From contig NC_079505.1 of the NCBI RefSeq assembly GCF_030052815.1, forward strand, positions 75,819,651 through 75,883,650: a stretch of 64,000 bases of DNA. The letters run 5' to 3'. Made by a program: the position numbers and the translations under genes. The notes beneath the pieces were generated by a model, which was not told the origin of the DNA, did no database searches, and was given only the letters and a program-made list of their open reading frames with translations. Source of the stretch: Hevea brasiliensis. Lineage: Eukaryota > Streptophyta > Magnoliopsida > Malpighiales > Euphorbiaceae. Of this stretch, positions 1 to 13,600 are shown piece by piece. Within the stretch, counting starts at the first letter, position 1. The number at the start of each line of letters is the position of its first letter.

Positions 1-3000
1 TACACACCAGTCACAGGGGAAGGTGTCAAAGGGGAACCTCAGTATAAGTATACTGATTTTATTAAGGCAGGTGTGTAGGGGATGAAATTCTTCTTAAATC
101 TTTTACTTAGTAATTCATTTTTTCCCTTGTATTTCTTTCTCAACTTATCTTTCTTGCTCTATATACTCTTATTAATAAAAGAAAACAAAAACTTAGCATT
201 CTTATTCTAGATAATGTTCTTGCAAATATTTTTGTCATTTAAAGAGGTAAAATCCCAAAGAAATATCTCTCATCCTTCCTCTGTAAAAAAGTTTCTTTCA
301 GAGATTTGCTTGGAAAAAGTATTAATGTTGTATAGAGACACACACATACTCTCTGTCACTTGATAAAAAAGAATACGTTGAATTAAGAAAGGGGAAACTG
401 AGTAAAATGAGGAGGGAAAGGCTTCCTCCTAAGCAGGGAAATATGAGAAGAAAAACTATTAATACAAATATGATATCCAGTCTTACTGTATGTCAGCCAG
501 AGAAACCCCTAGTAATATACCAGAAATAGAGATGTCTTGATTTGATTAAGTTTGGCTAGGAGCACACTTAAGGACGCTGTGAAATGTTAAATTGATAATA
601 TGCTTTTCAACAGCACCTAAATTGATGAAGTAAATTCATAGGACAGGAGTAAAGTGAGAGAAATTCAAAGAAATAACAATCCATTGCAAACTAAGGAAAG
701 GTTAGGGAAGATGCCTTATTTGATCAAAGACTGCTCTAAAAAATATTTAACATTCTTCTTCTTCTTCTTGTAGCTTGGATGTAAATTTCCCTTTCATATT
801 ATATAAATTGGTTTCACTAGATTCTGTCCTTCTTAAGCTTTGCTTGTGTTCACAGTGGATGTGAAGTCTTATGGGTTTAAACAATCTCATTGGACTTAGT
901 TTGGATTTAATAGAAAATTCATGATGCTTATACTCATATTTTAACATTTGCCAACTATGCTAGTCATTTGACTCATTTCAATTTTATAACTTTCAATTAT
1001 TTTTTCCATTTCTTTTAAACCCTGTTGTTTCATGGGTGCAGCTCCTCCATCGGTTAGTAATGTCCAAATTGTTGGAGATGTTGTTGAAGGATGTATCATA
1101 AAAGGAGTTGGGGAGTACTTTGGGGGAAGAGAAGGTCCCAGCAAGTTTGAATGGTTACGTGAGAATAAGGAAAATGGGTTAGTGTGCTCATGTATTGCAT
1201 GCTGTAATAGGCTCTTGGATAAAAGAAATAGACCAACTTATTTTCTAGATGCGGTTTCTTTTTCCCCCTTGATTTCTTTAATCTTTAGAAGTTATATCTC
1301 CCTCTAATTTGATATAAATTATTTTATAATTGAGGCCTTTTGTTTCTTTTGCTATCTTTGAGTCTGCTATGATTAAAGACTTTATGCTCATTTCTATGTA
1401 AATTTTAATTTCCACACAACTATTGCCTTGTTTTGATCTTCTTGGCTTCTTTTAGCAGAGATTTTCTATTGGTATCAACGGGTACATCTGAGTATACTTT
1501 GACTAAGGAAGATGTAGGCTGCACATAGCTTTGTTTATATACCCATTAATTTTGAAGGTTAATCAAATTCTTATTTTCTTTTTGACAAGCAACTTTCTTA
1601 TTATCTTGCTTTCTCTTAATTCATCTTCTAAATTGTAACATATTAATTGGCTTATGTTGCAGGGCAGGAAGGGGAATCTGTATCAGTAATGTCTTCTGTG
1701 GTGAAGCAAGGTAAATGTAAATGACACTTACGCTTTGTTTGGTTCGCAAAATAGAATAGAGTAGGAATGGAATAGCTATTTCATGGCCATGCAATGGTTA
1801 TTTTTCACTAGCATTGGGAATTGAAATCTTCAAATTTGTGAAATATCTATTCTATGTAGTAACTGTTGCATATTTGAAGTTCTGAAAAAAATTTGAGTTT
1901 GGAATAGCTATTCTATGTAATAACTATTCCATACCAAAGTTTAGAATAGCTCTTCCATTCACAGGCTATTGCATGAACCAAACAAATTTTGGGGGTTGTG
2001 TTTGTTGTATTATGATTTTGAAGAAACAACAATTCAATTCTTCCCTTCATTTGCAATAATTATCAGAGAAACATTTGATAAAACGACACCAAGAGATCAC
2101 AAATTTTTAATATCGTCTTTTAATTTCTTGTACTTTAGAAGAATTGAAATGATTATTATGCAAGCTCATCAAGGATTATTGCGTAATGCATTATGATACC
2201 CCAGGGGCTTAACAGTTTATTCGGATGATTTATTTATATGTTTATTCAAAGAGTGATTGAGATAAAAATTAATTTCAACAATATATAGGCTAGTAAGAAA
2301 TCTTTAGGAGTGTAAATTCCATAACTGATTCTTTTTGAAAATTATTGTTCATGATTACTTATAATTTTTCCAATTAATTGTTCTTGATTAGTTGTGCATA
2401 ACAAAATTTAGTTGAGATTGGTCAAGATCGCTGTAAGAATGATTGGTTTAGATTCGTATTTTTTTCTGAGAGGGAGAAAAGGGGTTGAGAATTTGTTGAG
2501 TTGTGTTGAGGAGTGCTATTCTTCAAAAGAAAAGTCTTATTAGTTTTCATGTTTTATGAAATCTTATTTTCCCAGTAAATGGATGAGTGGGTGTTGATAG
2601 ATCTAATCAACTCAAGTTGACTAAATTTTAATCCCTAACTACTTGAGGTCAACAACACAAATTCTTTTTCTCCATCCACCCAGTTAAGGGTTATCTTTTC
2701 GGAAAGATTTAGGAGTCATTACTTTGCATCACGTCGCGTCATTCTATATCTGTTCGAATGTCCTTGCCTAGGGGCGTAAACGAGTCGTACTGAGCTTTGA
2801 AGAGCTCAATCTTGGTTTGTTAGATTTTTATTTAGCTTGGGCTCGAATTTGAAGCTTGGGCTAGCTTATTTAGATTTTGTCAGGTTCGAGCTTGGCACGC
2901 AATTAACTCGTTTATCAAGTTTGCGAGCTTAGCTTGTTTCAAACTTGTTAGCTTAGCTCACTTATTAAGCTCCACTCAGCTCATGTTTAGCTTGTTTATT

Positions 3001-4314
3001 AAGCTCTTAAGCTTCAGCTCGACAAGGTTAATTAGACAAATTACAAAAAAAAAAAAAAAATTTAAAATTCATGTAATAGTAAAATTAATAAATAATAATA
3101 ATTAAATTAATAATTATAATGACACCATTAATTAAATTATAATAGCAATAAAGTGTATATTTTTATATAATTATATATTTTAATTATACTTTTAATTGAT
3201 AGTTACATTATTTATAATTTAGTTATTTTTTATATTATATTAATCAATTTATATAATTCATATAATTCTTTTTATTTATTTTGTTAAAGGTTATATGCAA
3301 TTTATTTTTTACTAATCACTTATAATATTTAATTTTTATATTTGTACAAACCTAATATTTTATACAATTTATTCATATTTCAACAAAAAAGTAGAATTTA
3401 TCCATATGTAAATTAATTAATCATAATAAATTACACTTTCTTGCTTGTGTAATAAGGTTTAAATTTTTTTAATCTTAGTTATTTAATTTTATTAATAAAA
3501 ACTTACTATATTATACTAATTAGAACCTTCAATTTTTTTATAAACTATAGTGAAAAAAAATCTAATTTTATTGTTTGAAATACGTATAAACATAATACAA
3601 TAGAAGTATATATATGTATATGTGTGTGTATTATATGTTTAATTAAAAAAAATACTTGTAATATTTTACTTTTTATATTTTATACATGCCTAATATCTAT
3701 ATACAATTTATTCTTGCATAACTTAATTATTTGTTATAAACTCAATTGCATATGACTATAGTTATTAATTATAGAATATAATATATTTTATAGCTAGTCA
3801 TCTAGTCATTAATTGTTTAATTTTTAATTAAAAGGTACATATGTAATTAAAAATTGTATAATTGAGAATCCGAATGTATATTAAACAATACACTAATATA
3901 CTTATAATATGTCATTTTATCATTAAATCATTTTTTTTATTCAAGCAATATTCATGTTATGATTTAATTATATTGTTATAATCAAAATATAACTTCAAAG
4001 TCAAAAAACATACCTATCATCTAACATTCTAACTTATATTTTCTATAAAAAATAAAATTTTAAATTTAAATTACAAAAATGAATCTACTAGTCAAAATTT
4101 GGATTTGGATAGATTAGTAATAAGCTTGAACTTTAATGTTTTAAAGGTTCAAGGTTCAAACATGTTGGGCAGTTTAGTGGTAAATTTAAATTTTAACATT
4201 TTAAAGGTGTAAGGTTTAAAATGTTGGGTAGCTTAGTGGTAAGGTTGAACCTCAGGGTTCAAGATTTAGAGAGAGGGAGAGAGAGTTAATTTTAAAGGTT
4301 TAAGGTTTAGAAAG

Positions 4315-4367
<53 letters not shown>

Positions 4368-7300
4368 AAAAGTTCAAGGTTTAGATAGATAGGGGGAGAG
4401 AGAGATAGTTTTAAAGGTTCAATGTTCACACACAGAGAGAGTTTAAAGATTCAGAGAGAGAAAGAAAGAGAAAATTTTAAAGGTTCAAGCTTCAAATCCA
4501 CCACCATCAAAACTATATATTTTTGATTTATTTAGTAACTTAATAAAATATGGATAAAATGCTTCTAATTAATTTTCAATTAAAATTTATTATTTTATAC
4601 GCCTAATATATTAGTTAATTTGTTCATATGTAATTAAAAGTTTATTAGTTTTAATTAGGTGAAATAACTTTTTTAGTTATATTTAATACTACAAGTATAT
4701 AATAAATATAAATTTATATCATGTGAAATTTTATGATTAAATATTTTTATATAAATATGATAAATATTTTTATTCAAATTTTATATAAATAAGATGATTT
4801 AAATGTGTTCTTATAATTTAAATATATATTGAAAATTGAAAACAATATTTATCTGTTAATATTCTTAACTCTATTTATCATATAAAACATAACTTTAGTT
4901 TCACGGAAAATTTAAATTTAAATTATAAATAACTATATTTTATAAAGCTTAATTATATCATAATTTTAAATAATAGTTATTAATATATTAGTTTATGGAA
5001 TAACTATAAAAAAATTAATATATTACAACATTATTAAATGCAATAATTAATATAAATGAACTTGTAAATGAGTTCGCTCATGAGCCTATTCAACGAGCCA
5101 GCTTGTGAGTTTATTCAATGAGCCGAATCTCAATAAGATTGAGCTTGGCTCATTTATTAAATATAAGTCTAAAAATGAACTCGAGCTCAGCTCATTTAGA
5201 AAATGAGCCGAGCTGAGCTTTATCGAGTTGAGCCTTGAGCAACTCACGACAGGTTGGCCCTATCCTGGGCTTTCCTTTTCACCTGCAATAGCAACATGCT
5301 CAATCTTCTGTACAGTTGTATTTTACATTCCATAATGTGTATTTCCGAATCATCTCAATCTTTCTTCTAAACTTTATCTCATTGGGTGCCACTTTCACCG
5401 TGATACAAATGCTTTCATTCCTTGTTCAGTTCATCTTTTTATTTCCACACATCTGTCTTGGAATTCTTATTTTTGTCAAACTGCAATGTTATTCTTGTGT
5501 ACAATTTTTGTTCTTTCTTTCTTTGCCCAGCATTTTGATAAATATTTTTAGCCAATGCTTTCTTTCATGCAATTCTTGATGCTGAAATTACCAAATGAAT
5601 TATCTTTGAATTGCATTTACTATCGTCTATTATGGTGATGTTATTAGGCTGTTTTATTGTTTGAGTAACTTTGCTATATCATTGTGGTTTCATTATGTTG
5701 CATAATAGTTATTAAATTCTAGTTCCATCTGAAATGATGGTTTTGTTTTCTGCTCAAATTCCAGCACCTCCAAAAGTAACAAATGTTAAGATAATTGGTG
5801 ATATAAGGGAAAACAACAAGGTTACTGTAACTGGTACTGTTACGGGGGGAACTGAAGGTTCTAGCAGAGTTCAGTGGTTTCAAACAAGTTCTTCAGCATT
5901 GGACAGTGAGAATGGTCTTGAAGCAGTGAGTGCTTCCAAAATTGCGAAGGTAGGCTATGTTTTTATGTTTAATATTCACATGCAATTCGTGAATCAGTGT
6001 TTGACTTTTCTTTGCATACTCAATGCTAATTCTTAGTTAAGCTTTCACCTTTCTTTAGTCATTTCGCATCACTTTAGGAGCAGTTGGCTATTACATTGTT
6101 GAAATATACACCTATGACTCCAGATGGCGAATCTGGTGAACCGGTATATGCTGTATCTGAAAGAGCAGTTGAAAGTAAGTAAACCTTTTCTTTTGCCTTG
6201 TTATATAGCTTGACTTTGGAGTTTTGACTGAATATAAGGAAAAGTTTCTTCTTATAGTTTGTTTTAATGGGGTTTAGACTCCTAATTCATACCTTCCCAT
6301 TTTTTTTTTCTCAGCGCTTCCCCCAAGCCTAAATTTTTTGTCTATTACTGGGGATTATGCTGAAGGAGGCATGTTGACCGCATCATATGGCTATATAGGG
6401 GGTCATGAGGGAAAAAGTGTGTATAATTGGTATCTTCACGAGGTATCGACTCCAAGCTAATCCATGCTGTACATATTATAGCAATTAAAAGTGCATCATT
6501 TAAAGCTTTAATTTTCACATTATGTTAGGTTTGTTTCTCTTAAATATTCTATGTGTTGTTCTCTTCACCTCACAACATTGATACTAGCATTGCCTGTGAC
6601 AACTAGATGTGAAGGTCTTATTGAGCTAAACTGACATAATTGTTTTGACAAATTTGTTATGATGTACTTTCAATGCTAGTAAGAGGGAGAGAGATTAAGT
6701 AGATTCACTTTCTGTAATTTGGTCAATGAAGGTATTCTTGTATAGCTCTCGTTTATCATTCCTGTAAAACCAATGTGACATATTCTTTTCTCTCATGTTA
6801 TCCAGTTTTCACTTTATTTGAAATTTAATCACTTGATTGCACAAAAAAAATGGTTCTTGTGACCTCAGGATTTTTTTCATCGGTGTCATAAAATCCTGAC
6901 AAGTAACCTAGTGATTAGAAGACCAATATAAGCAAGCATTTACCTGATGCAGTCATGCTAGCAATGCAAGTGCATTTTTGCTCAGTGACGTAGACAGGGA
7001 GAAAAAGATATTTAAATTTATTTTTCTTTACTATTGATCATGTTATTTTGGTTTCCTTGCAATTTTTTTTTTTATTTTTTTTTCCTGATAGGAAAATTAA
7101 TGTTTTCATGTTATACTAGGATTTGCTTAATTTTCTCAGTTGTATTAGGGTCTCTTCATTTTGTAGTGAGTTTTGGTGCCTTTGTGTGAGTTAAGGTGCC
7201 TACGTGAAGTGCCTTAGAATAGATATTGGAATGAGCTATTGCTGATTTAGCAAATCAACAAGCATTCAGAAATTGGTTGTGTTTTTTGTAGAGTTGGTTC

Positions 7301-10300
7301 TACAGCCCTTAAATAATTGGTTATTTGTAAAACATTTGACACTGGGCTTGGACTTCCAAACAACCAAGAACACATCCCTGGCGTGTTCCAGCAGCTCAGA
7401 ACACACCTGGGATGTATTCCACAGGGCATGAAAATTCAGGCAGGAGGAAACACACTCAGGGCGTATTTCTCTCTTGACAGCAGTGGGAATTCTATTTCAG
7501 CAGCCCAACCACGTTCCCAAGTGTATTTTCAGCAGTCCTAACATGATCCAACTTGTCTTGGGAGAGTTTTAGCTGCCAAATTATTTTATTTTGCTTTCCT
7601 ATTTCAATTACAATAGTTAATTAAGTTTCCTACTTCATCTAGGATTTATTTTTTCCTATTTTATCTTGATTTCCTATTATATTTTAGTTTATCTTGAATT
7701 CCAAAATAGTAGATCTATTTCCCTATTAGGATTAGGAGATTAAAGCCTTGATAAATATCCCATAATTCCATGTATTTGAGTTTAGTTTTTGATGAATAAA
7801 ATTTCCAGCCGAGGTTTTTCTCTCAATACACATGTTGTGTGTGTTTTACTTTTGTGCTTCGTGACTGCATCAACATTTCGGGGCAACTGTTAGCCTTCAA
7901 TTTATCACATGTCATGTGGTTCTCATTGTTCTCATAGAAATACAAAAGTTCTAGGTTATATAAGGCTTTTCTAAAGCCAGCGACTATAGCCTTCTTATTT
8001 AGCTTACGGGCCACGTTGCCAAGGTGCTGTTGAGCTGTTGAAGATCACCTTTGTTTTTCTTTTCTTTTGTCGTGTATGAACCATTTTAAAATATTAAAGA
8101 ACAAAATGTAATTAAAGAAGAAAGAGCAAATGCGATTTAGTCAATTGACCTACTTCATAGGAGGAGGTTATAATTCTTTGTATTACATTGTTAACTTTGG
8201 TACATAGGCTCAAATAGAGATAACATTAATACCATATTTTGTTAATCCTATATCAAAAATTAATCATTACATTTTTCCACTCTAAAGCCTTGCCTCTCTA
8301 ACATGCTTTTTATGATCATTCTTGTAATCTAAATTTTTATTTACTTTTTTCCCCTCTATATCTAGTTAAATGTTTGTATAGCATGTTCTCTTCCTTGTAC
8401 TTTAAAACAGAAAATTTACTATGTCCATTGCTTATTATTTGGACAATATGTAAATTGACTCAAATGTCCAAAAATTTCAGGCTGAAACAGACTCTGGTAC
8501 TTTGATACCTGAGGGTTCAGGAGTTCTTCAATATCGTATTACCAGAGATGCAATTGGTAAATTCATATCCTTCCAATGTGTCCCTGTGCGTGATGATGGG
8601 ATTGTAGGTGAGCCAAGGACTTGCATGGGACAGGAACGGGTTCGACCTGGTAAATTTTTTTTTACTCTCAAGCTTTGGTAATTATTTATTTATTTATTTT
8701 TAATGTTTTTGTAGAGACAAAATAGAAAAATAGCCTCTCTGCAAAGCAGGGGTAAGGCTGCATACATCAACCCTCCCTAGAGCCTAATGCCCACAAGTGT
8801 GGGATGCTTCGTGCACTGGGTCACCCTTTTTTATGTGGAGACAAAGTATTAGATATATGATTCTGCAAGTCCAAGGATAAAATTCTGGTGGATCTAAAGT
8901 TGGTTTGTTTTAGCAAAAGACTATCAGTAATTCGACAGTAACATCATTTACTTTGGAAATTCACTGGTTGTGAAGCATCATTAAGCAATAATTTGAATTT
9001 GATCCATATCTTCTCACTCGAGGTTGATGTGTCAGAGGCATATAAATTCTCCTTTATGTTTACTGAGTGTAGTTGCCAAATCTTAACAGGCAAACTTTCT
9101 GCTAACTAAAAAGTAGAAACATTGTTCTAGTGCTATTAGCTGCATACCCCTGCAAAATATACATTTAACGGGAGATGATTGGACATAAAAGGCAAAAAGA
9201 TTGTTTGATGCATTGTCAATACCCATGGTTCAAGATCCATTTATGTAATGTGTAATGTGGACCTGCAGTTCTTAGTTCTTATATTTCAAAAGTACAAAAC
9301 TCCAAATAATTTAGGTGCCAAAAGTTTTTTTTGCGCATTTGATTATTCATACATTAATGCTCACCTAATTTGATATTGGAGTCTTTTTTTTTTTAATTTT
9401 TTTAATTTTTCATTTTTAAAGCAGACTATTGCCGCTAGCTAAATTTGTGCTTTCAACTTGTGATGATGAATTTCAAGTAAATTAGTACTCAAATTCGAAT
9501 GTACTCATAGTTTTAATATTTAATTTTATTGTCATGGATATATGTCCTCTAACAGTTTTATATCTATTAAATAGGCTTCCTTTGGAATAAATCATTTGCA
9601 ATACAAGAATTCAATTGAATTCTCACGCAATCATGTTTGATTTCTATTTCTTTAAAATATATATATATTTTTTTAATTTTTAAAGTTAAAAAGAATCTAA
9701 TTCTTTCATTCTAAACATAAGAAACCAAAAAGAAATCAATTGAATTGAATTATTGTAAAATTCTAGTTTCCAAACAAGGGGATAATGAATTCATTTCTCA
9801 TGCCAAGTGCTGTATGATGATTAGGAAGTCCGAGGTTGCTCTCTCTACAAATAATTGGAATTGCTGTTGAAGGAACTCAATTAAGTGTGAACAAGAAGTA
9901 TTGGGGAGGTGAAGAAGGAGATTCAGTTTTCCGTTGGTTTCGGGTACTTTAAATTTCATGCGAACTTAAAGCTTGGTCTAAGCAATTTGAATGTGATATT
10001 GCCAATCATGGAGTAGTAACATCATTTGTTGGCTAATTAATGCTTAAGAAAACAAATTTTTATAAATGTCTGCTTTATGCCTATTTGGCATTGTGGTTTA
10101 GTGGTCAAAAAGCACTTTTTAGAAAAAAAAAAAAACCACTTTAGATGGTGTTGAAAAAAACTGTTTTGTTATTTTAGTGTTATTACGACTAAAACTTATC
10201 AAATTTAATTTTAAATTTATTTTTAATACTCTCTAAATAATATATTTAAGAAAGTGCTTTTCTTAACAGTAACTCCAATAGCAATGCCAAACAGATTTTT

Positions 10301-10593
10301 TGTCTATAATTATAATTCTCTCTCCCCCCTCCCCCTTCTTTCCATGTGTTAGTGCTAATAATGTGCCTCTATATATTTTGATTAACTGAAGTTTTGCCAT
10401 GCAGACTAGTTCAGATGGCACTCAAAGTGAAATTCGTGATGCTACTGCTATGTCATACGAGCTTTCAATTGATGATATTGGATTCTTTATTTCAGTCTCA
10501 TGTGAGCCTGTCAGAAGTGATTGGGCTCGTGGTCCTATTGTTGTTTCTGAACAAATTGGACCTATCATACCTGGTATAAAGTTGATTTCCCAT

Positions 10594-10634
<41 letters not shown>

Positions 10635-13600
10635 GATTGTCAGTGAAAATCATGTTATGTAAATTTGTTAATGACATATGGTGCTAATGCTGTATTGAAA
10701 ATCTTATTTTGTTACAGGCCCTCCAACTTGTCAGTCCTTAGAGTTTCTAGGGTCAATGATGGAAGGACAACGTCTAAGCTTTGTTGCTTCTTACAGTGGA
10801 GGGTGAGACGTTGCACAATCTTTGACATATTTTGAAACTTATGGCCCTGTTTGTTTTAACATACTCTTGATATTGACGTCATTCTTTGTGATTTAGGGAG
10901 AGAGGAAATTGTTTCCATGAATGGTTTAGAGTGAGAAGTGATGGCGTTAGGGACAAACTAAGCGCTAATGGTAAGTTTTTTTAGTTATATATGGTATATT
11001 CTTCTGCTCAAGTTCTTTTGGAATTAGTGGATTTATTTGGTTGTATTATTTGTAGAGTTTCTGGATTTGACTTTAGAGGATGTTGGAAAATGCATTGAAC
11101 TTGTTTATACTCCAATGCGCAAGGATGGTGTGACAGGAAATCCTAGGAGCATAAAATCCCATGTGATTGCACCAGGTGGGTTGTATTCCATAATTCAATG
11201 TACATTTGTGTAGAACACAACTATTCATTATGTTTTACATTCTAATACTTGATCATATTCATGAGTTCATTGAGAGTTGCCATTGATGATATTCTTTCGA
11301 CTTCGGGACTCTATGAGGCAAGAATCTTATCTTTCAATATATTTAATTGGATTACTTGCACTTTTGTCTTGTTTGATTAGTAATGTAATTGTGTCTAGAA
11401 GTATTATGCTTATATAATTATTATTGATTCGCAAATCAAAATTAGTGCCACAATGCTGCTTTGGAAGATGCAGAGACATTGAGGAGTTTTGAGTTGGGGG
11501 CAGTTTTATAATGGATTAATCCAAGAAGTCTTGGGCACAACCTCTGTTACCTTGTTACTTAACCAGTTGTTCCTACTGTTTAGGAAATAAGCCAATAATT
11601 TACATCAGGTTAATTTGTTGGCAATATTGTGCTACGTAGCCAGTTTTTGCAAATGATATTGGATTTGGATGGAACTTTTAACATTTAGTTCCTGTTTCTT
11701 GCAGTGGCAGATATTTACTGGGATGGAAGTTCCTGCTTTTATATTTTCCATCAAGAGTCAAACTATCTTGATGGATATTAATTTATCATTGATCTTGTTT
11801 ATTTTTTCATATTTCCCCATTGATCTTTTTGTTCTTAAAGCAAGTGAATCTTTTGCATATTTTATTGTTTTATATAATTCATCTTGTCTAATAATATGTT
11901 TGCTCTATAATATTGCTATTCCTTCATGCTTGTGTCCTTTTCCATTTTATTTTTAAACAGCGGATCCTGTGGGGTTGGAACTTGTGATTACCAATTGTTT
12001 TGAGGACAAGGAAGTGATCCCACAAAAGACGTACTTTGGTGGACGGGAAGGTGTTGGAGAGTATATTTGGTACAGAACAAAAGATAAGTTACATGGTTCT
12101 GCATTGATTGATATAAGTAATGACTGTGAGGATGTTCTCATATGTAGCAAAACATTGTAAGTTCTGGGGTATGATATTTTAGAATATGTCTCTCCATTTT
12201 TACACTGATCTCCTGAGGATATGTGATTCTGTGGCAGTACATACACTCCATCCCTTGAAGACGTGGGTTCTTACTTGGCCTTATATTGGCTGCCCACTCG
12301 TGCAGATGGAAAATGTGGAAAACCGTTAGTTGCAATCTCCAACTCTCCAGTTAACCCAGGTATAATGTGTTTTTTTTTTTTCCTTTTTTCCTTCTACTTT
12401 CATAATTTTTTTGACAATTTAATTACTTGTTCGTAATTCGAAGTTCAAGGCTTTGAGTTATGTTAATAGCCTTTCTGAAGAAAAGCAATGGGAGAGTTAT
12501 TCACAATAAATATCCTTGACGCCCTTTTAATGGTTGATATGAGGACTTACCTTTTAAAAAGGCTTAACTAACATGTCACTGAACTCCAATCAGGTTGCCG
12601 ATAGACCTTTTCCTCTAAAATTTCATCTGGGCGCTCATAATTTTAGTGTATTTGGAAGTCTGTGAACCTGAATTGGTGTACTGTATTTTAGCCCTTCTTT
12701 TTGAACCAGGGTATAATTGATCAATCAAATACAATTTGTTTCATTTATTTGCTTTACCAGTTGACTACTGATCCAAGTAACACCAAGAAATTTCACTTTT
12801 TAGTTATTATGCCAACTCAAATTTCTATCTTTAACATGTTTTATGTGAACCAATGTTGCAGCTCTACACACCAAGAAATTTCACTTTTTAGTTATTATGC
12901 CAACTCAAATTTCTTTCTTTAACATGTTTGATGTGAAAAATCTTGCAGCTCTTCCGGTTGTTTCTTTTGTTCAAGTGAAAGAGTTGCATTCTGGTGTTTA
13001 TTCTGGAGAGGGAATATACTTTGGTGGGTATGAGGGGGCAAGCCTATTCAGCTGGTATAGAGAAACTAGTGACGGTACTATCAGTCTTATTAATGGTGCT
13101 AACTCTATAACTTACGCAGTCACGGATTTGGATTACAATTGCCGCTTGTTGTTTGGGTAGCTGTTTGCACTCCTTTACTATCATGTTAAAAGCATTTTAA
13201 ACTAGTTTTTTTTTTTTTTTAATTTTTTTTTATTTTATGGAAGTGGTAAACAATTTGTTCAGGTTTCATATTTGAAACTCATGATTATTATTTTATTTAT
13301 AAAGCCTAAGTAGCTGTACTTGGATGCATGTTCAACTATTTCTCATAGGTACACACCAGTTCGTTCAGATTCAGTTGTGGGAGAACTCAAATTGTCTGAG
13401 TCAACTGACATAATTCTCCCAGGTAAGTAATTGCTTGAGGAAATAGTGTGGCAATGTGATTTTAACTTCAATTTGTTCAAATATTATACCTTAAGTCGTT
13501 GATTATACATTTTTAAACTAGCTAAACTTATTGGTTGTGATTCATATGCTACCTAACACGTGTTCATGTATGCATGTTGATCTAGTGATGCAAATTTCAC

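Larger units (their letters stand above)
1711..5764 (+). other. AIR9 intron 4, enlarged by insertions
   Basis: The longest intron seen here, about 4.05 kb. It contains a MITE-like element (1734-1986), unassigned AT-rich sequence, and a 2.5-kb AT-rich element with GAGCTC-rich ends (about 2766-5262). The last 500 bp before the acceptor (5763-5764) show nothing further. Confidence 0.75.

Noticed and set aside
5316..5579. Hydrophobic 87-codon open frame upstream of exon 5
   Set aside because: T-rich intron sequence translated; the true acceptor is at 5763-5764.
9580..9785. Possible MITE in AIR9 intron 8
   Set aside because: The ends (CCTTTGGAA and TTCCAAACAAGG) pair only weakly and no subterminal match is convincing.
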